64,000 nucleotides of DNA, from the NCBI GenBank assembly GCA_037367355.1, contig CM074703.1:2480001-2544000 (forward strand). Direction: 5' to 3'. Below are positions 13,941 through 26,086 of the stretch, in pieces. The notes under the pieces are model-generated. The model did no database searches. It was given only the letters and a program-made list of their open reading frames with translations, and had not been told where the DNA came from. Made by a program: the position numbers and the translations under genes. Positions within the stretch are counted from its first letter, which is position 1; each line of letters starts with the position of its first letter. Source of the DNA: Neoscytalidium dimidiatum (Eukaryota; Ascomycota; Dothideomycetes; Botryosphaeriales; Botryosphaeriaceae).

Positions 13941-15157
13941 TGCCCACAGACTTTCACACCAACACCATTCCTGACGCATGTGCCCATCCACTCCATATAG
14001 GCCTTAGTCTAGCTTTCTCTTTGCTAATATAAGGCTTCCTCGGCGCCGTATACTATCCGGCGCTCACCCTGGAGCCGCGACCGGTCACCGAACTTGCTCT
14101 CGCTGCACACGTAAACACAACTACACCTCTCGCTGTTGAAGCGCACACGTGACGCTTTCCGGTTACCGCTGACCCGGATAGGATGCTCTTAGGCTTCTCC
14201 CAGCGCCGTCCCCGCTCATCCGGCATCAGGTAGTCCCGCAACAGGCGGTTCCGGATGAGTGCTTCTGCGCAGGTCTGGAGATTGATGGCCGGGTGCGCTT
14301 CGCCTTGGACACGGTTTAGCCTGTAGTTGGCCCAGTGGAGATATACATTGTAAGGCATGTTTAAGATGGTGCAATGAAGATAACAGGAGAGGTCTTTGTC
14401 GCATTCGGCTTCTTGCGGCGGAACTTCCGCGGTTTTATTTTCCTGGCCGCGCTTGCGGAAGACATTGGAGAGGTTTTCCTAGTGCTGCTTGAGCTTTGGA
14501 GGAAAACCCCTTGGCTATCTGACTCGATGGAGCTGCTGTTGTTGTGAGGTGGGTTGTCATTTATGGTCATGGTCAGATATTTTGCTCAACGACGAGCGAT
14601 GCGGAGGGCATTAAGGTATTATCAACATGGATTATGGTTATTCGATCAGACAGTAAAGCAACCGCACGGAGAAACGAGGAGAACAATAAGGCTAAAGGGG
14701 TTTTAAGAGAAATGAATGATGGGCCATCGCTGCATCATAGCTACGGGTAAAAGTTCCTGCATATCAGTCTGCTCTTTCTGATTAATTGTACAAGCTCTAA
14801 GTTCATTCCATCATTAAAGACAACCTTGAACCGCAAATATTTCGATACCTCTAGCTAAGGTCTGAGCGAAATTACTGAAACACTTGAAGCAGATGCAAAT
14901 AATCCGGCACTGAAAAGTGACTGCACCGGTGAAACTCCAACCATTTCTGCAATTCCAACCAGAGGCCACGAAAACCCAGGGAATTAGTGAGCTCCATCCG
15001 ATCCTGACGAAACACCTCATCATGATTCTGTCTTCAAAGCTTTCACAACTGCTGTGAAATGGTAGCCCAAAGTAGGGTTTAATGACGTAGATAATCCGAG
15101 ATATACTACTTTACATCAGTCTGATAGAAATACACTCGTAAAACACGTAGACAAGAA

Positions 15158-15789
15158 CTAAAACCCGATCACCCCAAGAAGCCACCCCAAATGAACGCCG
15201 AACAGAACCCAGACATGCCATAGCCGCCATAATAAAAAAAACAAAATGCGTTGCATACCGACGCTCCAAATCCTGTTAGCCAGCACAGGGAAAACTGTCA
15301 ATAAGCCCCACGCCTTGCATCTCAACCACTTGTCATACCTGAAGCGCTTATCCAAACAAACAAAGTCCCTCCGAAACACGGGAGATCCGTGCATGGCATC
15401 CGGTTCTCAAGAGCAGATGCGAAGCACTGCAGCAACGCCAGGCTTACACAAAACTGAAACCATTGTCAGCCTTGATCTCAACACGAACCAAAAGCTCCTG
15501 GAACCGCCCAGTAAAGGAAAGGGTTGGAGTAAACTCACCTCATGACTCCACCCCCAACAACGACGCCCCTCCAGAGCAGATCCGCCTCCTCCCATCCCTC
15601 CACATCCAACAGATCCTCGTCGCCCGAGTATTTACACCGCAATACCTTCGCCGTCGTCTCATCGACCGTCGAGCTGACCGCGCCGCCAGGCAGCCACGAG
15701 AACAGCTCGACAAACGCGTCCCACCGGCGGGCGAGCGCGGACTTCGACGACGAAGTCGACGACGAGGAGAGGGAGCGGTCACGAGACAT
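15158..15789 (-). CDS. uncharacterised small protein with C-terminal membrane segment (model uncertain)
   Basis: I do not recognise a family. Exon 1 starts at 15789 with a Ser-rich N-terminus (MSRDRSLSSSSTSSSK). It continues as an acidic block containing LPGGAVSSTVDETTAK and DLLDVEGWEEADLLW, and runs to a clean donor (AG/GTGAGT) near 15538. A middle exon near 15455-15500 and a last exon ending at 15158 are likely. The last exon encodes a hydrophobic tryptophan-rich stretch (LFFLLWRLWHVWVLFGVHLG), probably one membrane helix. The internal boundaries are not certain because phase and acceptor do not agree in every combination; a small intron with CTAAC near the acceptor may also split the last exon. 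A cytosolic head with a single tail anchor is my inference. Confidence 0.45.
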
Positions 15790-17281
15790 TGTGTTTATTT
15801 TACGTAGGCGATCAGTATTTGGGGCGGTTTCCGGCGCAGAAGGAGTCTATCCGCGGAGCAATTTCCGTCGCCGAAAGTGTGGAGCAGGTAGGCGGCTCTT
15901 CGGGTGTGTCCCTCTCTCTCTCCCTCCCTCGTGGGTGGATACTCTTCGTTGTATTGTATGCACGACCGGGGATAGTGTCACAGCGGAGCCTCTTTTCTTC
16001 CTTGCACTTTATTTTTTTTCCTCTTCTTCTTCGCTTTCTCCGCTCGGAATATGCAGGTTCCTGAGTCGCGTGGCTTCGTTTCGTCTATCGGAACCGAGGA
16101 CCGAGAGATGGCGAGGACGTGATTTGTTTTCCGTCACTCGACGCGAGACGCAACGGAAAAGTTGTGGGGTTACTGTGGCGCGGCGTGGTGCTTCTTTTCC
16201 TTGACCGGTCAGGGTAAACAAAAAGCAGTTGTGGTGGAGCTCGAATGACTCTGGTGAGAGAACACCGACTGAGGTTTGAGAGGAGCGAGATGGAACAACA
16301 ACAGAAGACGGTGATGGACAGAAAAAAAAAACTTCAAGACAAAGCGAGCTCAAGCCATTATAACTTAAACAAAAGCTCAGAGCCCGCGCACGACCACCCG
16401 TCCACGCGTGCGCGCACGCACGCTCGCTCTCCTTCGTCCGCACAGCCATAGTAGCAAGGCATCCAGCTCACTCACCGCAAAAGACTCCGCTTCCCCAGAA
16501 TGGAAGCCTCCGTCTTACCCTGCCTTGCTTTCTTTCCTGCACCGTTGAGTTGTCAGCTCACCACTTTGCACGCACGGTCCTCCAACTCAGAGTAAGAAAA
16601 AAAATTCGAGGGTGAGAGTTGTAAAGAAGGAAGATCGCTTCCCGATTCGTCTTTCCAAAAATCCCGATCTTTCTCTACATGTTCCAGAATATTTCCACAT
16701 GCATCAGACGATCCCATGAGACCTCGTCAGCAATCTCTCGTCCAGCAAAAAACTAACGGACTATTAACCCATTCGGTGCGTATGTGCTGCTTTCGCTGGG
16801 TCCGCGTATATGCAAAAGTGACAGACAGTCGGCAAACAGTAAGGAAAATGATAACGAAAGAAACCGACATTCCCACCCAATGCAACCCCTGCCATAGACA
16901 AACCGACCGCTAGGAGAGAAATGAAAACGAGAGGAGAAAAACGCACGCGGATAATTGAGAGAGCGAGCCATCCCGTGGGGTATCGCGAACAACGACGTCT
17001 ATTGATAATTTCCCGCGGTCTTTGGAAGAATAGGGTATCTCCTCCACTTTGCGCTTTCCAAATGTTTTGACTACACAAAATGATGACAACTAACCGTCCG
17101 AACACCGTAATCCCGTGTTGATCTTCAAAACGCCAGCAACAGTATTCTTTCCAGGTGTTTGTTTTGCAAGACAAATGAAATGGAGCAAACAAGAGTCAAC
17201 AAAAGAGGATGCGAGTGAGTGAGACGTAAACAAAAACTAACGATCAATCGTACAACTTCTTCTCATACGGCCCCACAGTCA
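15790..17281. other. intergenic spacer between divergent/tandem minus genes
   Basis: No gene seen. It contains CT-rich and GA-rich stretches (around 15905-16050 and 16580-16640) that look like promoter or leader sequence of the small gene ending at 15789, followed by the 3' flank of the coiled-coil gene. Frames of up to about 145 codons have no supporting features. Confidence 0.5.
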
Positions 17282-19936
17282 TCACGCACCGGCTGCCGTA
17301 GTTTCCGGAGGCGGCGGCTCGATCCTGATCTGCGGTTCCGTGCGAACAGGGCTGTCGCCGGCCTCAGCCAAACTCTCCCTCAGTGCGTCGACATCGACCT
17401 CGTCTTGTTTAACGACCACCTTGAACGGCGCCTTTGATTCGCGAGGCATGCCGAAGATGGGGCCATTTTGGTTGACGCCGGGTATACGCTGTTTGTGCGA
17501 CTTGGACCGCTGAAGCGCCTTCGCTGCGGAAGTGGATGGAACCTCCGTGGCGGTGGTCGACGAAGAGTTGGTCGAAGACTCCGTGCTCGAGCTACCTGCA
17601 CGGCCGTCCTTCGTGGTTGGCGCCTGCGCGTTGGGCGACAACGTAGTCTTCGTTGATGTGCTGGCACTGGTTTCTGCAGCTGTGGCTTCAGGTGTACGAG
17701 TCGGTGTGGGCGCGAAGCCCCACTTTCCAAAAACCCATCCGCCCACTTTGCGGCCGATACCTCCGCTCGAATTGCTCTGCTTGGGTCGAGAATTCGTGCC
17801 ACCGTTGCGCTGATCCGCTGCGATGCCTGATAGGAGGCTCCGGTGCGCTGCGCTAGCGTCTTGGTCGTGGCGGTAGGAGATGCTCGGACGCGCAACCATG
17901 TTGCTAAGACTGGCGATCGCCTGAGAAGAGGGGCTGCTGGGCGCAAAATACATTTGCGATGGACGGGCATGCACAGAAATGTCCATGCCACGCACCGAGA
18001 GGAGAGACTCGTGCGATGTGGCACGGCGCAGACCGTGCCCGATCTGGCCATTCGTGTACATCTCTTCGCTGAATTCGGAATCTTGCGCTTCAGGCGTTGG
18101 CGTGCCAGATATGTCAGCGTTTGATGAGGTCTCCTGTTCTTCGGTAATAACGTCTTGGCAGATTGGTGAGAGATTGTCGAGCTCCTCCTCGGAAATGCGT
18201 GACGAGGGGGTTGCGTTGAGCTCAAGGGTCGGGACAGCCTTTGAGTGGGCTTTGAAGGCTGCTGGTGTTGTGAGTGTCCTAGCGGGCCCTTTTCCTCTAG
18301 TGTTGATGGGAGTGAAGTCTGGCGATCCAGGGTCGTTGTTGCTTTCGGGACTCGTAGGTCGTGAGGAGTCGTGACCGGCATCACTGAACATGCGGTCGAA
18401 AATGGATGAAGTGCGTCGTGAGTAAGGGGAACTGGGCACCGAGGATGGGGCAATAGAGGCGCCAGTCTGGTGGCTCGCAACAGACCAGCGGTGGGCATGT
18501 TTGCTGGTGCTAGGAATAGTGACCGCAGTTTGCGAAAGAATGGTAGCGGCGGAGGAGGGGGTCGTAGGCCGTGGGCTGGAAATGGAAGACCGAGGCGTGT
18601 GCAGCCCAGAAGGAGGCGCAAAGTGACTCGGGGTGACCACGCTTCGCCTTTTCTTCGAGGATCTGCGCTGGAGGTGTCCCTTTCTCGGGCCCTCTTTTGG
18701 AGTAGTCGGTGCGGCGTGATAATGGTTATGAATATGAAGCTGGCGCGGCTCCTTTGGAGGGTCCTGGGCCGCGTCCAACTCAAAACCGAGCTCTTTCTGT
18801 AGACTAGGTCCGCTAGGCTCATCAGAAGCCTCGCTCATCGGCTGATGGAGCAGGAGCTGCTCTCTCAACCGCTCGACCTCATCGTTCGAGTTCATGAGCA
18901 TCTCACGGAGCTCCACGATACCGAGCTGCAAGTTGGCGTTGTCCTGGAGAATATCCTTGACGAAGTGTGAAACCACATTCGTTCCAGTCTTCTCGTGGTG
19001 GCCCGCCTTTGCAGCGGCGGCGCCCTTAAGTCTGCCCGCCGCCGTCTCCAGCTCGCGCTCGACGGCCCGCCGCCTCTCCATACGACTTACGACCTCCACA
19101 TGGCGCTCGCGCTCTTCCTTGGCCTCCTTTTCGATGCGCTCGATCTGCTCGCTGAGGGCGGCAATAGTCTGCTCTGCCTTCCTCCACCGCTTGACAGCGT
19201 TCTTCTCTTCGGTCGCAGTGTGGCTGAGCTTGTTCTGCAGCTCCAGCTGCTCCTTCTCCAGCTCGGCGAGTTGTCTCTCCAGGCTCTCGGTTCGTGCGGC
19301 GAGGTTCGTCATGCGCTGCAGCTCCTCCTGCGTCTCCATCAGAGCTGCGGTCAGCTCATGGCAGTGCGAGTCGGTCTCGGAGGCGGCATTGTTGAGGGCT
19401 TCGAGTTGGTCTAGAAGGGCGCGATTCTCTTGGACCGTCTTCGCGTTCCGGGCCTCGAGGTCGGCCTTTTCGTGCTCGAGGGACTCTATTTTGGCGGCCA
19501 TCCGACGCCGCTCCGCCTCGCTGTCGGCGATGTATGCTTCATGACGCTGGAGGAGGGCCTGCAAGCAAAAGGTCAGCGAGGCCAGCATAATTAATCGACC
19601 TAATTAGAGTGCAAATTGACAACGCACGGGGTTGCGCTGCACGGATGCACGCCTTAACTAGGCCTGGGGTTGACGTGCTAGGATCTGGGCGTAATCTCAA
19701 AGGGAGATCGTGGAGGAAGGCCAGGGATGGGGCTGGCGGGCGCGAGATGAAGAGAATGCAACGTGTTTGCCGTTCGTGATACTGACCTGGCCAAGCTGGG
19801 CGGCTGTCTGCACGTCGCGCTCCAGGCTTCTGAGGAGCTCGCTGTTGCGCGACAGGTGTGCGCAGTCGGTGCTACCACAGCAACACTGAGGAATGCTGCG
19901 CGTGGTGCTAGTGCGCGGGCTTACGGGCTCGTCCAT
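17282..19936 (-). CDS. large coiled-coil protein with Ser/Pro-rich C-terminal half, uncharacterised
   Basis: Two exons (19936-19787 and 19558-17282), phase 0, giving about 808 residues. The N-terminus has a Cys cluster (SIPQCCCGSTDCAHL). A long predicted coiled coil covers roughly residues 50-230, rich in Glu/Leu/Arg heptads. It is followed by the block VSHFVKDILQDNANLQ, which looks conserved and may be a binding site, and a His-rich motif LHIHNHYH near residue 335. The remainder is Ser/Thr/Pro-rich, probably disordered and phosphorylated, with SRRTSSIFDRMFSDAG and a short ordered-looking block GGIGRKVGGWVFGKWGF near residue 670. The acidic/Pro C-terminus ends in ETTAAGA. This architecture fits a cytoskeletal, septal or polarity scaffold, but I cannot name an orthologue. 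The start at 19936 is chosen because exon 1 joins exon 2 in phase. Confidence 0.75.
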
Positions 19937-20768
19937 GGTGGGCAGCTGGTCGAGGAGGTTGAGGAATGCAGTAGAGCGGCTCTTTAGCCTCCATCAGCAC
20001 CTGGAGAGGGAAGGGGCGCCTCCGGGGCGGATGGTGTTGATTTAGGAGCGCGAGCGCGGAGATGATTGTTTGGAGTGGGGACTGTGCGTCAGGAACACCG
20101 GTCGGGTCGAGGGCTCTGGCATGGCGCAGGCGTAGGCGCAGGCGTAGGCGCAGGCGCTGGGCGCAACGAGCAGGTCGGTGAGTTGCGATGCGGGCCTGCC
20201 CTGCTGTTGACTCAGCGCGCCCTGCAAACACCGACACGCCCACCCAGCCACCTCGCCGGTGCGCGCTACGCTGGATGCGGGCTCGTGACCGCTGCCAGCG
20301 CGCACGCCAGGGCTCTGCCCTCATGACGTTGACCGCCAGACCCGGCCGCGACTTGAGCTGCCTTCGCAAGCGGGCGGCCCGCGCATTCGCCCAAAGCGCC
20401 GAAGCAGGCGATGCTCTCGTTCACGCGCAAAGCTCATCATTCGCTGAACGCCCGGCCGAGGCTGCCCGACGCAAGGCTGCACACTGCGGGAATGCCGGCA
20501 GCGCGCCAGCACGTCAGATGCTAGATGCCAGATGCCAGATGCCGTTAGTTGCTGCTAGCCTACCAGTACCTGACCATCCAAGCCCAACAACGTGCCCGTC
20601 CGTTGAACCCTCTGGCGCTGCCCCACAGCCCGGTTCCGACGTCTGCGCTGCGTGCCCCTGTGGCAAACCACGGCTTCGTCCCGTTCCGGCGCCCCGATGT
20701 AAGAAGCCAAACCCTCAGCCTCACTGCGCCCCTGCAGGTGCCATGTGGGAGAGACTTTCACGCCCCGC
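19937..20768. other. GC-rich spacer with short tandem repeats
   Basis: Promoter side of the coiled-coil gene and 3' side of the Clr2 gene. It contains a hexamer-based repeat (CAGGCG alternating with TAGGCG, about 20126-20157) and an 8-bp unit repeated near 20517-20540 (AGATGCCA). No gene is supported; overlapping frames on both strands follow the GC bias. Confidence 0.5.
20126..20157 (+). repeat. hexamer tandem repeat (CAGGCG/TAGGCG)
   Basis: About five alternating six-base units differing only by C or T at the first position. A related hexamer array (CAGGCA) lies on the other side of the Clr2 gene near 23641. Confidence 0.6.
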
Positions 20769-23179
20769 TTAGTCAATCCGGAGCCCCAACCGCTTCTGCT
20801 TCGGCGCATGGTCAACCATGATGACGTCGCCGTCATCGTCGCTTTCCGCCGGCTCTTCGTCGCTTTGAGCCAAACCGATGGTGCCTGCGAGCTCGTCGAC
20901 GAGCTGATCTGCAGCTGCCTCGTCATCCTCCATATCCGCGTCGGCACTAGCTCCTGCGTTCCTGTCCATCATGCTGTGCGAGCGTTTGCGCATTTCGGGC
21001 AGATCCTCCATTTCATCCTCTTCCTCGTGTGGGATATTGATCGCCCTCCACGAGCTAGTGACTGTCGAGCTGCCGCCCTGGCGCAAGGGGCGCTTAGCCA
21101 GTGCCGCCTTCTTCAACGCGAGCGTGTCTTCCAGCCCGGCATTTCCTTCCATGATCTTAATTAATTTGCGCCAGGTCTTTGGGTCGCGGGATTTGTCGTG
21201 CCTGCCAACTTCTTGCCCATTCACAGTTGCAAGATCCAAGGTCTCTATGCGACTGTCACCCCAAAACCAAGATTTGCCCTTTTCAATCTTGATATAGTTA
21301 TGTGACGAATAATGTCGCGAACGATACATACCTTCCAACCCCCTTGATATTTCCGGGCCTTGATCATCGCTGTACCCGAAAGACTGATGATTAGTCGGAA
21401 ACCAACGGGCCATAGCTTCTGCCTCAAAGCAGCGACCAATGATACGAGAGAAGGGAATGCGCAGACTCTTTTCAGAAGAATGCAGCCAATACCAATCTCT
21501 ATCGTAGCCTTCGATTGGCAATCCTCTCCTTTCTGTATCTGTTAATGGTATGCCGCCCGCCGCACGCTTCGGATCGGATGTGAAAGCCTTGCCAGTAACG
21601 TGAATGGCCGAGTTGTACGGATGCTTCTGGTCGTAGTCATCATCGCTGGCGGTCTCCAGATTCGTGAGATTCAGCTTGATCGACGTGATCTTCAGAACAT
21701 CCGTGACCGTACCACCTCGCTGTTTCGGCATTAGACGAACTGTATCGCCGGTGAGAATGAACTCCGAGCCAATAAAAATGCCTCGGCAGCTTATTGAAGC
21801 TGTTGGCCATACACCTGTGAAACGGTACTTTTCGACGAGAGAGACTGATGACATTACAGTGAAAGCATGCTTGACGGTTGGATGCCAATCATCTTCAGCA
21901 ACTCCTTGAAGGAATTCTGACCAAAAGGTGAATGGTCGCAGAGCGCTTAACGGGAGGTACTTGTGTTGCTTTGACCAATGCTTTACCGTACTGTTGGGAT
22001 CAGGAATGGGTTCCACCCGGAAGCCAGAGTAATTGCGTTGGAACTGTTTGTTGGTTTCACTGACAAGATCCTCAATCCTAGGTGGCTCCGTTGCCGGCTG
22101 CGTAACAACGCCAGCTTCCCAACGCGGGTGAGAACCGAAGCGTGTCTGGCCCTTACTCCACAACCTGTATTCTCCTGTACTCTCGTCGAAACATATATCT
22201 GTTTCCCCAGAGTCCAAGTTGCGGACAAACAGGACTATCTCTCCAGGCCGAGGAACCCAATATCCCTGCTGTGAAAGCTTGTCCAGCAGCGGCGGGAGAC
22301 ACCCACGTTCAGCTCGCCAGTCCAAGCTCATGGTTTCTTTGATTGGCTCGTCAACCTGACCGTCACGACGAAGTTTGTCAATCAGATTTCGATAGATATC
22401 CGGTGTTCCCTCATCATCTGTACGCAGCGAAGACGTGTCGATCTGTCGAGGCTTGCCCTTTAGCTTTGGCAGCGTCGTCTGTACTGACGCAAAGGGTGCT
22501 CGCTTGGCGCTAAGTCCGGGTCCGGGTGCTGCCTGTGCCTGCACCCTAGCAGCTGGCTTGCTGCCGCTGTTGCAGACGGTGCACGGACATCCGACGTTAC
22601 TTCCCTGGTGATTCATGAGATGGAGAAAATGAGGGAAGAATCTGTTGGGAGAATCGAAAGTTTTGCCAGATGGATGACCGTAGGCCCATTTGTCGACGTG
22701 CTGGGGTTGATTCTTCCTGGGTCTCCCCCAAACAGTGTAGCCATCCGGCAATCTGTCCAAGACGTAGGTTACTCCTGTATATATGATCAGCTAGGATTCT
22801 TCATTACTCGCTACTCGAGGCCTTCGAGATTCCGAAACACTACGAAGATCTTGTTCGGGGGTCGATGCGAGCCGCGCAATCCTAGGGCGCCTTATGTCTT
22901 TATCTTCGGCGCATCTCGGGGTTGTAGATGTGGGCTGCTTGCGGAACGCTGTAGTGTTGCAGTATTTCCTATTCGTAGTTCCGCAAAGAAGATGAGCGTG
23001 AAGGTCGCATTACCCTTTTGACGTTCCCCCCTTTCATTCATCCATAAATCAGCTAGTTTCTCCAAGTAGATGGTGGGCGGATCCTGGAGCGTGTAGTCAG
23101 AGCGGGTCGGACGCTGCGAGGGATCGCCGTCAGAGAAGGGCTTGATGGGGACCACGACGGTGCCCGCGTACGGGGCCAT
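20769..23179 (-). CDS. clr2: Clr2-type transcription-silencing protein
   Basis: Homologue of cryptic loci regulator 2, a subunit of the SHREC nucleosome-remodelling/histone-deacetylase complex of fission yeast that silences heterochromatin. Two exons (23179-23014 and 22774-20769) join in phase 1 (GERQKG/VTYVLDRLPDGY) to give 723 residues. Residues of about 60-110 carry the Clr2 N-terminal block: VWGRPRKNQPQHVDKWAYGH, then FFPHFLHLMNHQGSNVGCPC with a CxC-x2-C cluster. Residues of about 190-330 match the Clr2 domain (GYWVPRPGEIVLFV, HWSKQHKYLPLSALRPF). The C-terminal tail is acidic and low-complexity (EDDEAAADQLVDEL, ESDDDGDVIMVDHAP), suited to chromatin partners. The function is inferred from the family; filamentous fungi have heterochromatin but the role of Clr2 outside yeast is little tested. 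The gene looks intact. Confidence 0.88.
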
Positions 23180-24398
23180 GGCGGGCAGTCGTAGGGTTCT
23201 AGATTGACGTGTAATTGAAATAGATTGAGTGGTGCGCTCGGCCGGGGGTCGCAGAGGGAAGAAGGCTCCGACGGCGACAACACGAGAAAGTGAGTGCAGC
23301 GCCGGAAGGGCAAGCGGCGGCCGAAGTTGAGCCTACGGCCCGAAGAAGCAAAGGCGCAAAGGCGCAAAGCGTGGTGGACGCGCGGGCTCGCGAAAGTTGA
23401 GCTGGGGTGAACGTAGTTTGGGGAGGATGAGACGCGTTGCCCCGCAAAAAGTAGCGAAGAGGCAGGCGTGGGTGAGGTCGTGCGAGCTCGCCGCGGTCGC
23501 AGCGGACGAGCCAGTTGCTGCTCTTGGTGGTGAGTACTGCGGGCGTAAGCTGCAGGTGACAGACTAGGGCGGTTTCGTTTGATGAGAGCAACTACCGCTC
23601 TGCAGCAGGTCGTCGGTGGGGTCGGTCGGCCCGCTGGGCGTCAGGCACAGGCACAGGCACAGGCGCATGAAGTCGCGCGAATAATAAGGGCTCTCGGCCT
23701 GGCCCCAGCTTTCCATGCACGACCTCGTTTCTGTGCTACCCACCATAACCCACCACTACCTTGCAGTCCCGTTGCAAACACCACAGCCCGTCATGAGCTT
23801 GACAGCGCCTGCCGCGAGAGACATTGCGCGTTTCAGATCGCGCCGCAACAGGCATTCGCATTAGACTTCTGCACCACACCTGCATCCAGCGCCCGTCGCA
23901 TGCGCTTTCGGACTGATCGACTCGTTTGCATTCCGTGTCTGAAGCGAGCGGCTGCGCGCTATCCCGAACTTGCGCGAGCGATCTCCCCGGCCTTTCCTAT
24001 GATTGGCACGCCCTTGCCCGTGCAGGCTATGGGCTGTTCATTTCAATATCGTGGCGCCTCCAGCTCGCAATCACTGCCTCCTGTCTCGTGGTCCAAAACC
24101 CACGCGCACCACGCCGCGCCGTGAATCAGGTCGCCTCAGACCTACATGGCTGGGATCGCCCGCATACATATACCAATTGCACGCCTCGCTGCCTCCCGTA
24201 TCCCGGCTCTGTCCCGTCTCCCTCTCGCCATGCGTCGCCTCGCCTGAAACCCATTGGAGAGCCTATCTCCAGACTATGCCGCCGCCGCCAAACAGGAAAG
24301 CTTGCCGCCCGCCCCTTTCGGTTATCCACCTTCCCGGTCGATCGTCTCCCTAGCCTTCCACGATTCGTGCTTGCACAAAACACTGCGCGTAGGAAATC
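23180..24398. other. divergent promoter region between Clr2 and a membrane-protein gene
   Basis: A 1.2-kb spacer between divergently transcribed genes. It holds a CAGGCA tandem repeat (about 23641-23664). The sequence leading to 24399 is C/T-rich, typical of fungal leaders. No coding sequence is supported. Confidence 0.55.
23641..23664 (+). repeat. hexamer tandem repeat (CAGGCA)
   Basis: Four units of CAGGCA/CAGGCG in the spacer upstream of the Clr2 gene, similar to the hexamer array at 20126 on its other side. Confidence 0.6.
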
Positions 24399-25584
24399 AT
24401 GAAGCTATTTAGTCAAAAGGGCTCCCTCAGGGAGATCGTGGTGCCTGCTGAGAAGAAGATCTCCACGCCCGCGGGCCAGCGTCTGTCCCACATCATGGAT
24501 ACCCGTGCTCCCCCAATCCCGCCTCGCTCAGTCTTGCGCAACAAGAACTTGCATGATGTCGAGGAATCGTCAACAAGCAGCGTGCTGGGAGGAAAGGGTG
24601 GCTTCTACAGCAATGCCTGGTCCGAGGGAGGTGTCTTCAAAAAGGATGCGAAATTGGAAGCATTGAGGAACAGCCGGCACATTGCTAAGCGCGGAGGATG
24701 GTGGAGATTACTCCTTATAGTTGCAATTATCATTGCCGCTATTCTAGCTCTTGCGCTTGGCCTGGTCTTCGGCCTACGAAAGACCAAGAGCGACAGCAGG
24801 TAAGATTGTCCACTTATCTTAGCTTGGTCTACAGACGATTGGACTGTTGTTAATTTTTTGTTTTTTTTTTGAGTTCGGCAGTAGTTCGAACAGCAGTTCG
24901 GCACAGGCTGATTCCTCGAACAACAATCAAAACAACGACTCTAACCGGAACTCTTCTGGGTCTGGATCCAATTCGTCTACCACCACTAGTGCCGATTTCC
25001 CGCGTGGGACGTATTCGTTTACCACTTTTCTTGACACGGTTACAACGGACTGCGCATCGAACGATGCTACATGGACCTGCCCACCGTATGTCATTTACAA
25101 CAGCAACAAGCAGAAGTCCGCGGCTACATTCGATTGGATTATCACAGGCTCCGAAGGGAACTATAAAATCTCGTCAAGCGATAACCCTCTGGCGCTTGAA
25201 TTCGAAGACGTAGACCTTGTGTTATACAGCGAAGGGCAAGATAGCGAGCGCTACCACTTCCAGTTTACTATGGACAAGGAAGTTGTCCCTTCGACATCAA
25301 TTACCGACGACGACTCCAGTTCTGTCTGCTATTTCAACTCAACGATTTTTACGGGCTACCTTTACACGAAAATGGAAAAGGATTATCCGGCTAGCGATGA
25401 GGAGTCGAACAACCCATGGCCGTACGCGGTCCGCGCAGAACAATCTATTGGTGGTGGCGAGAATGTGCCTAATTGCTACAAGACAGTCAACGGGCGCATT
25501 ACCGAGCAGATCACCGACGGGATAGAAGCTATGGGGGCAAGTACACTGTGCAGTTGCTTGTACAGAAATTACCTCACCAAGTGA
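24399..25584 (+). CDS. single-pass membrane protein with extracellular beta-rich domain, conserved in moulds
   Basis: Two exons (24399-24799, 24882-25584), phase 2, about 367 residues. The N-terminus of about 100 residues is cytoplasmic-looking and contains HIMDTRAPPIPPRSVLR. One membrane helix follows (residues about 103-126, LLLIVAIIIAAILALALGLV) with an FGLRKTKSD stop-transfer sequence. A Ser/Asn linker rich in likely O- and N-glycan sites then leads to a domain of about 200 residues. That domain starts DFPRGTYSFTTFLDTVTTDC and has about six Cys (TDCASN, WTCPPY, VCYFN, NCYKT, LCSC), suggesting disulfides in a secreted environment. It resembles a family seen in Aspergillus and related fungi that is often mislabelled tat pathway signal sequence protein. 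The function is unknown; a cell-surface or vacuolar role is my inference. The intron contains a poly-T run near 24860. Confidence 0.75.
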
Positions 25585-26086
25585 CCACTAGATTGTGGTG
25601 TCTGCCTTCGATTCTCTGTACTATTTGGGCCTGTATTTCACCTATCGCATTGTATGCACACGGCATTCCACGCACACAGTGTATGCCAATCGGGTTAGTC
25701 ATGGAAAGCGCGGAGTTTAAGGGTCTGGATTTGCCACTATCACGGAATTTTACGGCTGTAGGATGGGTGTTAATATTTACTCGTGTTTTTCAAAAGTTAT
25801 ATACCAGAGCGCAAAGAGAACAAGAGACAGAAGATGTTCTCGTCGTTTTAGACAAGCAGCGTCCCACAGTCAACGGTTGCAGTTGAGACATTGTAATTGG
25901 CTGGTGACGAGTGGCCGGCTGGAGTGGGGTTATCGGAGGTCCGAGATCGCCTCTTTTTCGCCCAGCCCCACCTCTCATGACGCTGGCGTGCAGACAAAAT
26001 AATCTGACTCAGATAGCCGTCCGCATATCTACCACCACCACCCAACCAAAGAAGGGCAGCAATCCCTCCAAGGACGTCGCGAAACC
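25585..26086. other. HIS4 promoter and upstream 3' flank
   Basis: A 500-bp spacer. The first part is the 3' UTR of the membrane-protein gene; the last 100 bp hold a Gcn4/CpcA-type site and a C/A-rich leader. No gene seen. Confidence 0.6.
26005..26011 (+). promoter_or_regulatory. CpcA/CPC1/Gcn4 (AP-1-like) site in HIS4 promoter
   Basis: TGACTCA is the exact palindromic core bound by Gcn4-family bZIP regulators of general amino-acid control. It sits 76 bp before the HIS4 start codon, the usual distance for such sites in fungal amino-acid genes. Confidence 0.75.

Larger units (their letters stand above)
12749..15157. other. intergenic region with homopolymer block and hairpins
   Basis: No recognisable gene. 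It contains a run of T, A and C homopolymers (12969-13000) and a 23-bp imperfect inverted repeat (13870-13940), both listed separately. Minus-strand frames at 14053-14358 and 14361-14570 are adjacent and not random-looking (one is Lys/Ser-rich). They cannot be joined by a normal intron and resemble no family I know; together they could be a frameshifted relic. The 3' UTR of the xylanase is in the first few hundred bases. Confidence 0.45.

Noticed and set aside
17380..18822. 480-codon minus-strand frame
   Set aside because: Shifted reading of the coiled-coil gene's Ser/Pro-rich half; no start context or domain.
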